Below are positions 46,697 through 56,652 of a stretch of 64,000 nucleotides of DNA, one piece after another. Below the pieces are notes generated by a model. That model made no database searches, was not told the DNA's origin, and saw only the letters and a list, made by a program, of their open reading frames with translations. Every line of letters starts with the position of its first letter. Position 1 is the first letter of the stretch. The stretch comes from Anticarsia gemmatalis (taxonomy: Eukaryota > Arthropoda > Insecta > Lepidoptera > Erebidae): contig NC_134769.1 of assembly GCF_050436995.1 (NCBI RefSeq), positions 3,534,001 to 3,598,000 on the forward strand, read 5' to 3'. The position numbers and the translations under genes were made by a program.

Positions 46697-46836
46697 AAGA
46701 CAACTCCCGAAATTGCTCTTGTGTAGCGGGGACTTTTACAAACATACAAATAACGGACACAAAAGTACAACCAAAAATATGAATCGCATAAATATTTTTC
46801 CCGTGTGGAAATCGAGCCCACGACTTTCAACACCCT
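46697..46836 (-). repeat. SINE S1, 3' part, split by the large retrotransposon
   Basis: On the minus strand the B box (GTGGGCTCGATTTCC) and body (TGCGATTCATATTTTTGGTT, TTTGTATGTTTGTAAAAGTC, CGCTACACAAGAGCAATTTC) are present. The SINE sequence is cut at the 16-bp repeat CGACTTTCAACACCCT (46821-46836) and resumes at 52922. Confidence 0.8.
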
Positions 46837-46844
46837 TTTTTTTC

Positions 46845-47115
46845 GTTAGGAAAATGCATTACTGCATGTCCCGCTCCAGGTAGGAAGCGGGAGTCTGTCG
46901 GGCTCTCTCGCCGGCTAGGCGTCCCGGCTTTTAAATTTAGGCAAACCGACTAAAAACCTGACGGTGTTCCTTCAACAGTCACTATAAAGTGGCCAGGACG
47001 TGGAACCTCCAATTGGATCTTATCTTATCTTATCTTAGGGGTGGGGGTGCCAGTTAATGCCTGGCTGACACTTCGACCATTCCTGATCCTTTGTGTCACC
47101 CCCTCCTTTGCTACT
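46845..47115 (-). other. 3' untranslated region of the retrotransposon
   Basis: Between the ORF2 stop and the A-tail. It contains a short TTATC array (about 47020-47037) and the 14-bp word ACCTCCAATTGGAT (47005-47018) that recurs near the element's 5' end at 52897-52910. It may be the site recognised by the reverse transcriptase; that is inference. Confidence 0.7.
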
Positions 47116-50100
47116 CTAGACGTTGGGGGGCAGGGCAAAACTTATCAGTTTTGCTATGCACCCCACCGGAAGCAGCCTGTAGTCTTCTGGTTTAGGGTAA
47201 CCGCATCCTAGAAGATCCATTCTTTTCCTTCCTAAAGCATCACACTCGCACAGTATGTGTTTCATGGTTTCTGCTTCTTCATTGCAGTGCCTGCATTTGG
47301 GGTCATCTATGGCTCCTATTTTGTTTAACATGTAGTTCGTGCCGTAGTGTCCTGTGAAAGCACCAAGTATTTTCTTGATGCTGTCTTTGCTGAGGTTTAT
47401 TAGGTTATTACTCCAGCTTTTGTTGACGTTATTTATGAACAGTTTCGAATGGGTTAGTCCAGATATGGCTTTCCATTCTTTCAGATGCTGGTCCCTGGTG
47501 AAGTTGGTTATTGCCAGTTTGACTGTCGCATCAGGTAGTCCAATTATTGGTTCTGGACCTATTGGGAGTGATTCTGATCCTTTCCGTGCAAGTTCATCAG
47601 CTTTCTCATTCCCATCTATGCCCGCGTGGCCTGGTACCCAAACTAGCCTAACGTTGTTTGTACGACCTACCTTGTTTAGGTTCTTTATGCAATTCAGTAC
47701 AAGTCCCGAATTGACCTTAGAACAGCAAAGAGCTTTAATAGCTGCTTGACTGTCGCTGAGTATATAAATGTCGCGATTTTTTGTATCTCGTTTTATAATC
47801 TCTTGGGTGCATTCGATGATTGCGTGTACTTCTGCTTGGAAGACTGAAGCATATCTGCCTAGGCTAGTACTTATGCTACAGTCCTCCGAGTGGACGCCTG
47901 CTCCTGTGCCGTTCTGCATTTTGGAGCCATCGGTGTACCATATCTGTCTCGATTTGGTTTGTGTGTAGAGACCTTGACTCCATTCTTCTCTCGTCGGAAT
48001 CGTCATCTTAAAGTTTCTGTGAGTGACTAGTATTGTCTGTATTTTGTCAGAGTTCATATCTAGCATCTCTTTTAGATGAGGTTTTATGCCCATGTTTGTA
48101 TGGTTGCACGTCATCATCTTCCTTGTCCCGAGGTTTGCATCTTTGAGTCTTTTCAACGCATTGATTGCCTCTCTTTGGACTGTAAGGTGCAATGGAGTGA
48201 TTCCAAGTAAGGTTTCCATTGCTGCCGTTGGTGTTGTTCTGAAGGCACCTGTTATAGACATGCAGGCAACCCTTTGGATGGTGCTGAGCGCTTTCTTGCA
48301 TGTCTCTTTATTGGTTCTTGGCCACCATACTACACTTCCATACTTGATGATGGGTAGGATCATCATTGTGTAGATCCAGTATAGTACCTTTGGTTGGAGT
48401 CCCCATGTTTTGCCATAGGCCCTCCTGAGCATGCCAAAAATTCTAAGGGATTTGTTGGTTATATGCTCCTGGTGTTTTTTCCAGGTCAGATCTTTGTCCA
48501 GTATTAGTCCTAAGTATTTGACCTGTGTCGACCATTGTAGTTCTTCTCCGGCCATCTTTAGGCTTTTGAAGTTTTTGAGGTCTCTTTTCCTAGTAAAGTA
48601 CATCGCGGTGGTTTTACTAGGGTTGATGGATAGGTGGTTATCTCTGCTCCATCTTTCTGCTATTTTGATCGCTTCTTGTGACAACTGCGAGACGATCGTC
48701 GGAATTTTTCCGTTGACCATAATGGCTAGGTCATCTGCGTAACCTACCGTGTAGAATGGCCCTGTGTTCAGTTCTTTCATTAGCGAATCGACCACTAGGC
48801 TCCACAGCAGAGGTGACAGCACCCCTCCCTGTGGGCAGCCTCTGGTTGTTTTGACGTGGATGGTATCGCCAGCTAACGTGGAACTGATAACTCGGTTTTG
48901 CAGCATTTTCCCGATCCATCTGCAGATGGTTGGGTTCACACCATGTTTTATAGCAGCATCTTGAATAGCTTCGAAGGTGGTTCTGTCGAAGGCCCCTTCT
49001 ATATCTATAAAGGTGGCCACGCATATTTCTTTGCTTTCCAGTGCTGCCTCTGCTCGTTCTATCACTAGATGAAGAGCTGTTTCGGTCGATTTCCCTTGTT
49101 GATAAGCACATTGCCTAACATGGAGTGGATTGTTTCTTAAAGGTCCGTCTCTTATATGTTTGTCAATCAGCTTTTCTATCGTTTTAAGTAGAAACGATGT
49201 AAGGCTGATGGGTCGATATGACCTAACATCTTCGTAGTTTGTTTTTCCTGGTTTGGGCAGGTATACTACTTTCACTTTTGACCATAGTTTTGGTATATGG
49301 CCATAGGCTAGGCAAGCTCTGTAAATACGCACCAAGTGTGGTATTAACACATTGCTGCCTTTTTGTAGGAGTATGGGGTATATGCCATCTGGTCCTGGTG
49401 ATTTGTAGGGCTTGAAGCTGTCAATTGCCCATTTCAGAAGGTTCCCATCTACTATTTTCCTGGCTGTGTTCCATTCAGCCCTTGACGTCTTGATGAGATT
49501 TACTTCGCTATGCGTTATATCTTCATCTGTCATTATGTTGATGATAGTTGAACCTGGGAAGTGTTCGGTAGCCATAATGCGTAGCGTTTCTTCCCCAGAT
49601 TCTGTGAGTTTCCCGTCTTTGTTTTTGATACTGGTGAGCGGGCTCTCTTTGGCCAGCGATAGTGCTTTGGTCAGTCTCATGCTTTCTGGAAGCGAGCTTA
49701 TTAGGCCGCAATGATCGGTCCAGGATTTGCGCTTGCTTTTCCTTACAGCTTTGTGATATTCAGTTAGCTTTTTTGAATAGTCACTGTAGTCATTTCGGGC
49801 CTTAGCTCTATTAAAGGCGATTCTGGTTTCACGTTTTAGAGCCTCTAGTTCCTTGTTCCACCAAGGGACTTTTTTGGGTTTAATTTCTTTTGCCGGGCAG
49901 TTATCCGTCCAGGCCTGTGTGATCGTTTTCGATAACCGGTCTGCTTCAAGTTCTATATCCAGGGTAGAATTGAGCTTGCACTTCGGGTCACCTAGCAAGA
50001 TCTTTAGATCTTTGCTATAGTTAACCCAGTCCGTGTGTTTGGGATTCCTTCTGATCGTAGCTGTGTCTACGCGAGTCGTCCCATAGTTGAAGCATATATA

Positions 50101-50781
50101 TCTATGATCTGAAAGCGAGATTTCATTTGATACATGCCAGTTAGCGATATGATTGCTAGCAGTGTTAGTGGCTAGGGTTATATCTATTACCTCACCTCTC
50201 CGCGCATTGACGAAGGTAGGGCTGTTTCCTCGGTTGAGTAATTGTAAAGGAGAACTTACCAGATATTCCAGTACTTTTTCTCCCCTTCTATTGGTGTCCG
50301 AGCTGCCCCAGATCACGTGGTGAGCATTTGCATCGCATCCAATAATGATGTCCATCTTGTGCTGGATGCTGTGGTTAACCAGACCTTCAAGTTGTGTTGG
50401 GATCGGGTTAGGTTCCTCATAGGGAAGGTAGACAGCGGCAGAGATGATAGTCTTGCTGCTATCTTTTCCCCCTGTGTTGATCTTGACTGCCGTCAGATCC
50501 CTGTAGCAGAAGTCGTGCAGAGGCCATGCATTTACGCCATTTCTGGTGTATATGCACGTTCTCATACCGTTATTAGAGTTTCTGGAGTTCCATATTGTTC
50601 CTCCAGTGTCGTCTAATCCTTTGATTTCCCCTTTATATATGTAGGGTTCTTGTATGAGGGCAATGTCGAATTTGCCTCCTTTTAGGGCTCGTGCCAGAAG
50701 GGCCGTAGCCGCCTTGTTGTGCTGTAGGTTAATTTGAACATACCTTAAACCCTCCATGTTGATGGTTGATTGGGGGCTCAT
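47116..50781 (-). CDS. Retrotransposon ORF2: endonuclease, reverse transcriptase, RNase H
   Basis: 1221 residues, intact. It makes the enzymes for target-primed reverse transcription: the endonuclease nicks the target, the reverse transcriptase copies the element RNA at the nick, and RNase H removes RNA. Visible domains: APE endonuclease about 12-230 (N18, E45, D150/N152 in GCDAN, SDH 224-226). Reverse transcriptase about 455-765 (PGPDG about 463, FIDIEGAFD with D593, RGCPQGGVLSPLLW about 647-660, catalytic YADD 681-684). RNase H about 945-1070 (D951 in YTDGS, E984, D1010 in SDSQ, D1062 after WVPGHAGIDGNEKA). A C-x2-C-x8-H-x4-C zinc finger uses C1163, C1166, H1175 and C1180. All key residues are present. 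The ATG follows the ORF1 stop by 25 bp, so translation probably relies on reinitiation or an internal start. Very high confidence in function; clade less certain. Confidence 0.95.
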   Translation of the reverse strand: MSPQSTINMEGLRYVQINLQHNKAATALLARALKGGKFDIALIQEPYIYKGEIKGLDDTGGTIWNSRNSNNGMRTCIYTRNGVNAWPLHDFCYRDLTAVKINTGGKDSSKTIISAAVYLPYEEPNPIPTQLEGLVNHSIQHKMDIIIGCDANAHHVIWGSSDTNRRGEKVLEYLVSSPLQLLNRGNSPTFVNARRGEVIDITLATNTASNHIANWHVSNEISLSDHRYICFNYGTTRVDTATIRRNPKHTDWVNYSKDLKILLGDPKCKLNSTLDIELEADRLSKTITQAWTDNCPAKEIKPKKVPWWNKELEALKRETRIAFNRAKARNDYSDYSKKLTEYHKAVRKSKRKSWTDHCGLISSLPESMRLTKALSLAKESPLTSIKNKDGKLTESGEETLRIMATEHFPGSTIINIMTDEDITHSEVNLIKTSRAEWNTARKIVDGNLLKWAIDSFKPYKSPGPDGIYPILLQKGSNVLIPHLVRIYRACLAYGHIPKLWSKVKVVYLPKPGKTNYEDVRSYRPISLTSFLLKTIEKLIDKHIRDGPLRNNPLHVRQCAYQQGKSTETALHLVIERAEAALESKEICVATFIDIEGAFDRTTFEAIQDAAIKHGVNPTICRWIGKMLQNRVISSTLAGDTIHVKTTRGCPQGGVLSPLLWSLVVDSLMKELNTGPFYTVGYADDLAIMVNGKIPTIVSQLSQEAIKIAERWSRDNHLSINPSKTTAMYFTRKRDLKNFKSLKMAGEELQWSTQVKYLGLILDKDLTWKKHQEHITNKSLRIFGMLRRAYGKTWGLQPKVLYWIYTMMILPIIKYGSVVWWPRTNKETCKKALSTIQRVACMSITGAFRTTPTAAMETLLGITPLHLTVQREAINALKRLKDANLGTRKMMTCNHTNMGIKPHLKEMLDMNSDKIQTILVTHRNFKMTIPTREEWSQGLYTQTKSRQIWYTDGSKMQNGTGAGVHSEDCSISTSLGRYASVFQAEVHAIIECTQEIIKRDTKNRDIYILSDSQAAIKALCCSKVNSGLVLNCIKNLNKVGRTNNVRLVWVPGHAGIDGNEKADELARKGSESLPIGPEPIIGLPDATVKLAITNFTRDQHLKEWKAISGLTHSKLFINNVNKSWSNNLINLSKDSIKKILGAFTGHYGTNYMLNKIGAIDDPKCRHCNEEAETMKHILCECDALGRKRMDLLGCGYPKPEDYRLLPVGCIAKLISFALPPNV

Positions 50782-50806
50782 TTTGGAGAAGGAGGTGGGG
50801 GGGCAA

Positions 50807-52135
50807 CTATGCGTCGCCGCCCGCCTCGCTGTCGGGAGACGGTTCTAGGAGTGCGTCCTCCTCAAGCGCCAGGTTCCGCATTTCCCCAAAAAGGTCCTCA
50901 GTGCCAATGGTTGACACTGGGGATGGCGGGGCTCCGGGGGTCATGGGGCGCTGAGGTGGGTTCGCAGGCTCCGTCACTGCCGTTGAGGCGGGAGGGTCTC
51001 CTTCCTCAGGCGGCTCTCGTTGCTCCTCCCCTGAAGTACTGGCCACCGGGGAGGCATCTTCCAGCAGCTTAAATATGCTGAAGTCGATGCCGGTGGGTAG
51101 CCTGTAGTCCCGGGCTTTGATGAACTCGGCCGAGTCCTTGTCCATCATGACGATTCTGCGCACCGTGAACTCGTCATTTTGGGTGTCGATGACTCGCCAC
51201 TCCTGTGTTTTCAGGCCCGGGTTCATCTTCTCCACCAGCATCAGCACCCGCCTGTTGTCCTTTTCGGACGCGGCGCGCGATTTCCAGGCCATTTTGACCG
51301 GCTTCGGTAGGTCTTTTGCTGCCACTACCCTTATAGTTTTGTCCTCACCTACCTTTGAGCCGGTGAGCTCCTTCAACCATTTCGCTGAGGTCTCATCGGC
51401 GCAGGTGAAGAACAGTGCCCCGGACACGATGTTGCCCATGTTGACGAGGGGCGGCGGACCGGTCATTGCCATCAGCCGGTCGAACATCAGGTCCTGCACT
51501 TTGTGTCCTTCCTTGATGGTCATCTTCCTTTCAGGATACCCTTCAAGGATGACCGCCATCCTGAGGCTGGCTGCAACGACGTCTCGGTAGGAGCCCTGGG
51601 TTTTTGGCTTTTTGGCCTCCCGGGCTTGCTCTAGTGACCCGTCGCTTACCTCTCTTGCACGTTTGGTAGGTGCATCGCTGCTGCTCTGGAGCGCCTGCAG
51701 CTTCCTCAGCCGGCGATTACGCCTTTGTGCTGAAGCGCTAGGACCCTCCTGCGTGCCTCTGGGTTTGGTATTGGGGTCAGAGGTCGGTGGCCCACGGGGG
51801 CCCCTAGAGGCCACCCCGGTCCTTCCGCTCTGGAAACTCCCGCCACTGCTCCCTGGGGCACTTTCGTACGCCGGAGGTTGGGTCGCCTTGTCGACACCGT
51901 TCGGGCCTGTTGTGGCCCGTTCGGTTTGCCTTTCGGGCTTCCCCTCCGCTCTTGACCCAACTTTGGGGTTGGCTTTGGCTCCAGCTTGTCGTGGCAGCCC
52001 ACAGGTTCTCTTGCGAGACACCTCGGTCCAGCAGCACGAGTCGCTTTCGCCTCCGCTGACGCCCTCAGTTGGCTTTGCGCTTAGCGCATTAGGTGCTTTC
52101 GCACTGGATTGGGTTTGGTTATTTAGATTATCCAT
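50807..52135 (-). CDS. Retrotransposon ORF1: gag-like RNA-binding protein
   Basis: 442 residues, intact, starting MDNLNNQTQSSAKAPNALSA. By position and partner it is the ORF1 nucleic-acid-binding protein that coats the element RNA. Residues 1-180 are basic, Ser/Pro/Gly-rich and probably disordered, ending in an Arg/Lys stretch (RNRRLRKLQ, PTKRAREV). About 185-350 forms a compact domain (SLRMAVILEGYPERKMTIKE, GALFFTCADETSAKWLKEL, VVAAKDLPKPVKMAWKSRA) that resembles the insect DUF4780-type domain, from memory. The C-terminus (350-442) is acidic and proline-rich. No CCHC zinc knuckle is visible, unlike many I and Jockey ORF1 proteins. The ORF overlaps several antisense frames, which I take as shadows. 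A C-rich run lies between its stop and ORF2. Confidence 0.88.
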   Translation of the reverse strand: MDNLNNQTQSSAKAPNALSAKPTEGVSGGESDSCCWTEVSRKRTCGLPRQAGAKANPKVGSRAEGKPERQTERATTGPNGVDKATQPPAYESAPGSSGGSFQSGRTGVASRGPRGPPTSDPNTKPRGTQEGPSASAQRRNRRLRKLQALQSSSDAPTKRAREVSDGSLEQAREAKKPKTQGSYRDVVAASLRMAVILEGYPERKMTIKEGHKVQDLMFDRLMAMTGPPPLVNMGNIVSGALFFTCADETSAKWLKELTGSKVGEDKTIRVVAAKDLPKPVKMAWKSRAASEKDNRRVLMLVEKMNPGLKTQEWRVIDTQNDEFTVRRIVMMDKDSAEFIKARDYRLPTGIDFSIFKLLEDASPVASTSGEEQREPPEEGDPPASTAVTEPANPPQRPMTPGAPPSPVSTIGTEDLFGEMRNLALEEDALLEPSPDSEAGGDA

Positions 52136-52921
52136 ACCTTTGTTTGATTTTTGATTCGTCAGTCCGGCTCCTCACCCTCCTCGGAGCCCTCATGTGGGGA
52201 TGCTTTATAGCACCAAGGCTACCGGACCGATATAGCTCCCCGAAGTGCGTCGCCGACGAGACTAAACGGTGCAAAAACAACTCACCTGTTACCACAACCT
52301 GCGAGAGGTTCTGCTCCGCCGTCTGCCGACTCCATCACTCCAGGAAACTCGCCAGCAACCGTCTGACCGGATGCTTCAGCCGCTTGATCGCAGGTGGCTA
52401 GCCCTTGACCGCCCGTGTCGGAGGAAATCCAGACCAAAGAGGCGTGTTGCCTCCTGCCAGCCGCAGCTGACATTCAGCTCAACCCCCAGGATTCTTTCAT
52501 CCACTCCTTACGGGTTCCCGCGCACGGCACAAACACGCAGGAGGTCAATTCTGTCCACCATCTTGACTGTAAGATGATGAACTCGCAAAGGTGTGACCTC
52601 AGCATCCTTGCGATAGGCGCCCAGTAGTTTCGGTTATATCCATTTCTGAGGGAACTGGACCAATAACAGGGCAAGCAACCACGGGAAGGATAACTACTGG
52701 ACTTGCCTTAGGGATCTTCACGACTGTTGCGCTCTCCCCTAAGACCTCGCTCTCACAGTGCTTCTGATGGAGGCACTATGAGGGGTTTGTACTTATGCTA
52801 CCATGCGTCTGTGCAGGCAAGCGTGTGAAAAGCAAGCGAGAAGCATGTCGTGATTATTCAAACTGCAAAAGCATATGCACATCCCCGCCCCCTTGGACCT
52901 CCAATTGGATACTCCGCGTCC
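52136..52921 (-). promoter_or_regulatory. 5' untranslated/promoter region of the retrotransposon
   Basis: About 786 bp, GC-richer than the host sequence, upstream of ORF1. Non-LTR elements of this kind usually carry an internal promoter here. Short open frames (for example 63 codons at 52282-52473 on the minus strand) could act as upstream ORFs but have no recognisable product. The 14-bp word ACCTCCAATTGGAT lies near the outer end. Confidence 0.65.
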
Positions 52922-52958
52922 CGACTTTCAACACCCTGGTGGTAGTGTAGTCTTCTTA
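52922..52958 (-). repeat. SINE S1, head remnant beyond the retrotransposon
   Basis: After the second copy of CGACTTTCAACACCCT (52922-52937) the sequence GGTGGTAGTGTAGT continues the S1 head (compare AATGGTAGCGGCGTGG at 911-926). The A box region beyond is not recognisable. Confidence 0.55.
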
Positions 52959-53802
52959 ATCCTAAGCATGTAGTATGTAGAAAATTAGCTACAACTATTT
53001 AAAAATAATCAGCCATCCATAGGAGCAAGTGTCATGTACAATAGTTCACGTCGCTCATTACTTTGCAAAATGTAAACTATTCTAAACGCAGATTGTTTGT
53101 GCGTCAGGGGCCATGGGTAATAATAACTTAATAGGTATGGGTGAGTAGTATGGAAACGCTTCTACTCATATTTCAATACGTCGGAGAAGCGATAGGTACT
53201 CCCATAGTTTACTAACTTCGATTGCGATAGCGGTTATGGTTCTGGGCAAAAAAAAAGTGTGCAGAGCATTTTTAATATATCTGGATTTTCGGTTTTGGGT
53301 CTGGCCAAAAAATGGTTATCTGGGTGTTTCATTACTTACATGAAGTCTGGAAATAAGGGTTGGAGACTTCAGAGTCTCTGAGAGTATGTTTAGCTCTCTT
53401 TCCTTGTCGCTCTAGGCGTCTTCCAGGTTATATTTATTATTACACGACCATGAATAAAGTGTTAATACCCACTAAAATTACTTTTTCGTCAGAATATACT
53501 TTCGAACTAAAAATAATTTGCGATAATATTCGTAAAAACCTCTTAAAACATAGAGGGTTATAAAATCTAAGAGCGGAAACGTGCCTACAGGCGAATAATT
53601 TTGTGGCACATTTATGAAACTCTACGATAATGTATCAAGACAAACTGTAACGGAGAAGCGTATTCGTAAAGAGGCGAACAAGTTGGCTTGCGCGATTCAC
53701 TTACTTTTTGTTACCATGTCTCTTTTGCTGGCAAGCATCTCTAGTTGGAAATATGTCGAGTGTCTTAATTAACAGAAAATAATAGTTAACTTATATGTAT
53801 TA
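52959..53802. other. Unannotated stretch
   Basis: No supported feature. Confidence 0.5.
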
Positions 53803-54009
53803 CTAGCTGACCCGCGCAACTTCGCTTGCGTCACAACTATACTAATATTATAAAGGAAGGCTATAGGCTATATATCATCACGCTATTACCAATAGGAATC
53901 GATAAATGGGCTATCTAACACTGAAAGAATTTTTCAAATTGGACCAGTAGTTCCCGAGATTAGCGCGTTCAAACAAACAAACTCTTCAGCTTTATAATAT
54001 TAGTATAGA
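53803..54009 (-). mobile_element. Rearranged Helitron, family A, with inverted internal piece
   Basis: Plus orientation begins CTAGCTGACCCGCGCAACTT and ends ATTAGTATAGA like other family A copies. The middle instead contains TATACTAATATTATAAA, then GGAAGGCTATAGGCTATATATC.., which is an internally deleted family A 5' end in the opposite orientation. The normal order resumes at TCGATAAATGGGC. This looks like one copy inserted into, or template-switched within, another. Confidence 0.75.
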
Positions 54010-54426
54010 TATATAGGTATTATTACCGCATATCTATTTAGCTCAATTAACAACTGAATTTAGGCTAAAAGCAACCACTATGGCATCTTCTTGTTTGCTT
54101 TATGACAATCTATTGTGCTTTTCACAAATAGCTCAGCTTGTGAAGTCACGATATATAACACGTGTCAAAACTGTTAGCAATATTAAGGTATCCCCGATAC
54201 AAAATTGTAACTTAAAGCAAATGCAACGAGAAAATTAAAATCTTCACATAAGAACTGCTCAAATATTGGCTGTGAAAATATTAATTTAAAACATTAAAAA
54301 ATTCTACAACTATTTAATTTGTTTGTAGCCGTGATCTTGGACTTTGACATTCAGAAACAAAACATCATTATAATTTGGAGAAAAACAATTTGAAATTAAA
54401 TAAAAACGTGTAGGATTATAATAAAA
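54010..54426. other. Unannotated stretch
   Basis: No supported feature. Confidence 0.5.
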
Positions 54427-54672
54427 AAACCGGCGAAGTGCGAGTTGAATCGCGCATGAAGAGTTCTGTACCGAAGTACCAAAAAAATACGAAAAAATCA
54501 CAGTTATTGTATAATCCTTAATATTTTTAGTATTTGTTGTTATAGCGGCAACGGAAATACATAATTTGTGAACATTTCAGCTTTCTAGGTTTATAAGATA
54601 CAGCCTGGAGACAGACAGACAGCGGAGGCTTAGTAATAGGGTCCCGTTTTACCCTTTAGGTACGGAACCCTA
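54427..54672 (+). repeat. Interspersed repeat with GTACGGAACCCTAA end
   Basis: ACCGGCGAAGTGCGAGTTGA, ATCGCGCATGAAGAGTTCTG, TACCGAAG at the left, and CAGACAGACAGCGGAGGCTT, AGTAATAGGGTCCCGTTTTA, CCCTTTAGGTACGGAACCCT at the right match a repeat I know to be very common in moth genomes. Class uncertain (SINE-like or retroelement 3' end). Only one copy here. Confidence 0.6.
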
Positions 54673-54907
54673 ATAATCTCGTCACGCATTTGCTATCATT
54701 TTGTTATAAGAGCTGTTTTAAATTCTGTTGGACAGTGTGTTGAATTTTTAAATTAATTTGATGTCCTTAAACCAGACAAGGACATAACATACATTGTCTG
54801 TCTGTTTATTCCTGTTGGTAATTGCGTCATAATATCTCTCACATGAGGTTTTTTCTCGTAGAATTATTTTTCGCAAAATGTTATATTAATTTTATTATAA
54901 TTAGTTT

Positions 54908-55055
54908 TTTGAGCTGGGCGTCTCCGTGCTTCGGAGGACACGTTAAAAGCCGGTCCCGGTTGTTGTCAACTAAGGTCCATAAGCCACGTCAAAGGCCTTT
55001 GGGCGGCTTGAATAACTTTGACACTAGGTTGACCACGAACCATGCGATAAATAGA
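54908..55055 (+). repeat. 5S-like SINE, 3' body with tail
   Basis: GGGCGTCTCCGTGCTTCGGA, GGACACGTTAAAAGCCGGTC, CCGGTTGTTGTCAACTAAGG, CCACGTCAAAGGCCTTTGGG, CGGCTTGAATAACTTTGACA, CTAGGTTGACCACGAACCAT and GCGATAAATAGAAGAAAA. The 5S-like head is absent; the body and AAGAAG-type 3' tail are clear. Confidence 0.55.
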
Positions 55056-56512
55056 AGAAAATTTTATCTAAATCTGAAAGCGTTGACTTTTACTAATTGA
55101 ATAGACATTTACTTAGCTGCCTAAACTTACGTATTTCTCCATAGCTCCAACAAGGAAAAAAAAATACAATTACTAGTTTTCATAGTTTTGTTTGCCACTA
55201 GAACTATGGAAAATCATTAATTCCATACACCTATACTATTTTCATAAATTCTTCTTCAAAACCTTGTAGCTCTCGACGTTCAAAATTACCTACAATGTGG
55301 TCAGTATAAAATAAATATTCTTAAAGTTAGTAATTATATTACGATGTCTAGAAATAAAGAGAGAGACAGCTATTTGTTTACATTCTTAACCCCTTGCTAC
55401 ACCAGCCATAGTGGATTAACAGGCTTACCTATTAATACTCATATAAGGTTATCATCGTTATCAGTTCTCCGGAAGCCGGCACTGGCTTAGCGGCTGGTAA
55501 ATAAACAGTAATTATTATAATCTCTCGTGTCAACAATGTACGTGTGTTCTCTCATTATAAGGAAACAAGACCACGTTGTATTAATGTTAATACATATTAG
55601 TGATGTTACCTAAAGAAATGATTTATTTCTACATTTAGGCATCAGTACAAGTACGACGTTATTCTTATATGTATTCCTTTACCTAATGTCTTAGCATCTT
55701 GGATTAAGCATATATCATTTTCCTTATATGCTATACTCAAACAGTCATACAAGTAAAATCATAAATATCTAAGATCCATAATATCAAAACTCCTTTTGTC
55801 AAAAAAATCCGCTTGTATGTAATTTAATTTAGACGGAAAAACCTTCTTTTGGAACGACTCCTCTAATAATATCTAATCCGTTCCAAAAAATAAATGGAAA
55901 CAAAAAATTAAAACACAAATAATATCGATAATGTCATATCATGCATAAAAGGTGCGTAGTATTCGTTACCGTGGTCGTGTATGAAAAAACATATGGATGT
56001 CAATGAAATAATGGAAATTTTAGGGATCTTAGGGAGTGGCATTCTAATCTACAGCTATCGAAAAAAAAGCGTGATTTTATATATGTATCTACGAATTATC
56101 ATAAACAAATACAATAATAAAAGCTGCGAATGACGAGAACAAACACGATACAGGAACAAAAGTTGATGGGCGTTTCACGACGACTGCGCGCGCGCATACA
56201 TCTGTTCAATGTTAAGATAAGGCGACGTACACACGGCGGAATCACACGTGAATTGACACGTGCGGGCCGTTTATCTTAATACGTTGTATACCGGGGTTTG
56301 TAGCGGTCAAAGGACTTTAAACGATAAATGACCACCGGCTTTGTTTGAAGCAATTTCTTTTTTGATAATGGGACGATGTATGGGATTTTGTAGGATCGTA
56401 TTAGTAGTAGATTGAAGACGCTACTTTTGCGATATGATTGAATAATTTTAAAATATCTTTATGCGTTTGAAGCGGTCGTGTTTAATTACCCACTTTGATT
56501 TCTTTAGATCTT
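55056..56512. other. Unannotated stretch
   Basis: No supported gene or recurring repeat. A short GC-rich patch (GACTGCGCGCGCGCATACAT) at about 56182 is isolated. Confidence 0.45.
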
Positions 56513-56652
56513 CTTCTTATCGTATGGTTAGTGGTATAACCTAGTGTTAAAGTTGTTCAAGCCGCCTGAAGGCCTTTGACGTGGCTTAACGACTGTTATC
56601 TTAATTGACAGCAACCGGGACCGACTTTTTACGTGCCCTCCGAAGCACGGAA
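56513..56652 (-). repeat. 5S-like SINE, 3' body
   Basis: Reverse complement: TTCCGTGCTTCGGAGGGCAC, GTAAAAAGTCGGTCCCGGTT, GCTGTCAATTAAGATAACAG, TCGTTAAGCCACGTCAAAGG, CCTTCAGGCGGCTTGAACAA and CCATACGATAAGAAGAAG. It ends exactly where a half M2 MITE begins. Confidence 0.6.

Larger units (their letters stand above)
46837..52921 (-). mobile_element. Full-length LOA/R1-group non-LTR retrotransposon
   Basis: The element is 6.1 kb, read on the minus strand: a 5' untranslated region of about 786 bp (52136-52921), ORF1, a 25-bp gap, ORF2, a 3' untranslated region of about 270 bp with a TTATC microsatellite (about 47020-47037), and a short A-tail (T-run 46836-46843 on the plus strand). The direct repeat CGACTTTCAACACCCT at 46821-46836 and 52922-52937 is a perfect target-site duplication. 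Both ORFs are open from end to end, so the copy is complete and probably young. It landed in an S1 SINE. APE-type endonuclease, RNase H and the C-terminal zinc finger place it in the I/R1/LOA group; the N-terminal QINLQHNKAA..LIQEPY style suggests LOA, from memory of the family. Confidence 0.92.

Noticed and set aside
47354..50616. Several open frames of 60-130 codons on the plus strand opposite ORF2
   Set aside because: They are antisense shadows of the intact retrotransposon ORF2; no domain or start context supports them.
51117..52154. Plus-strand frames up to 180 codons opposite ORF1
   Set aside because: The GC-rich ORF1 lacks stops on the opposite strand; codon pattern and element structure explain them as shadows.
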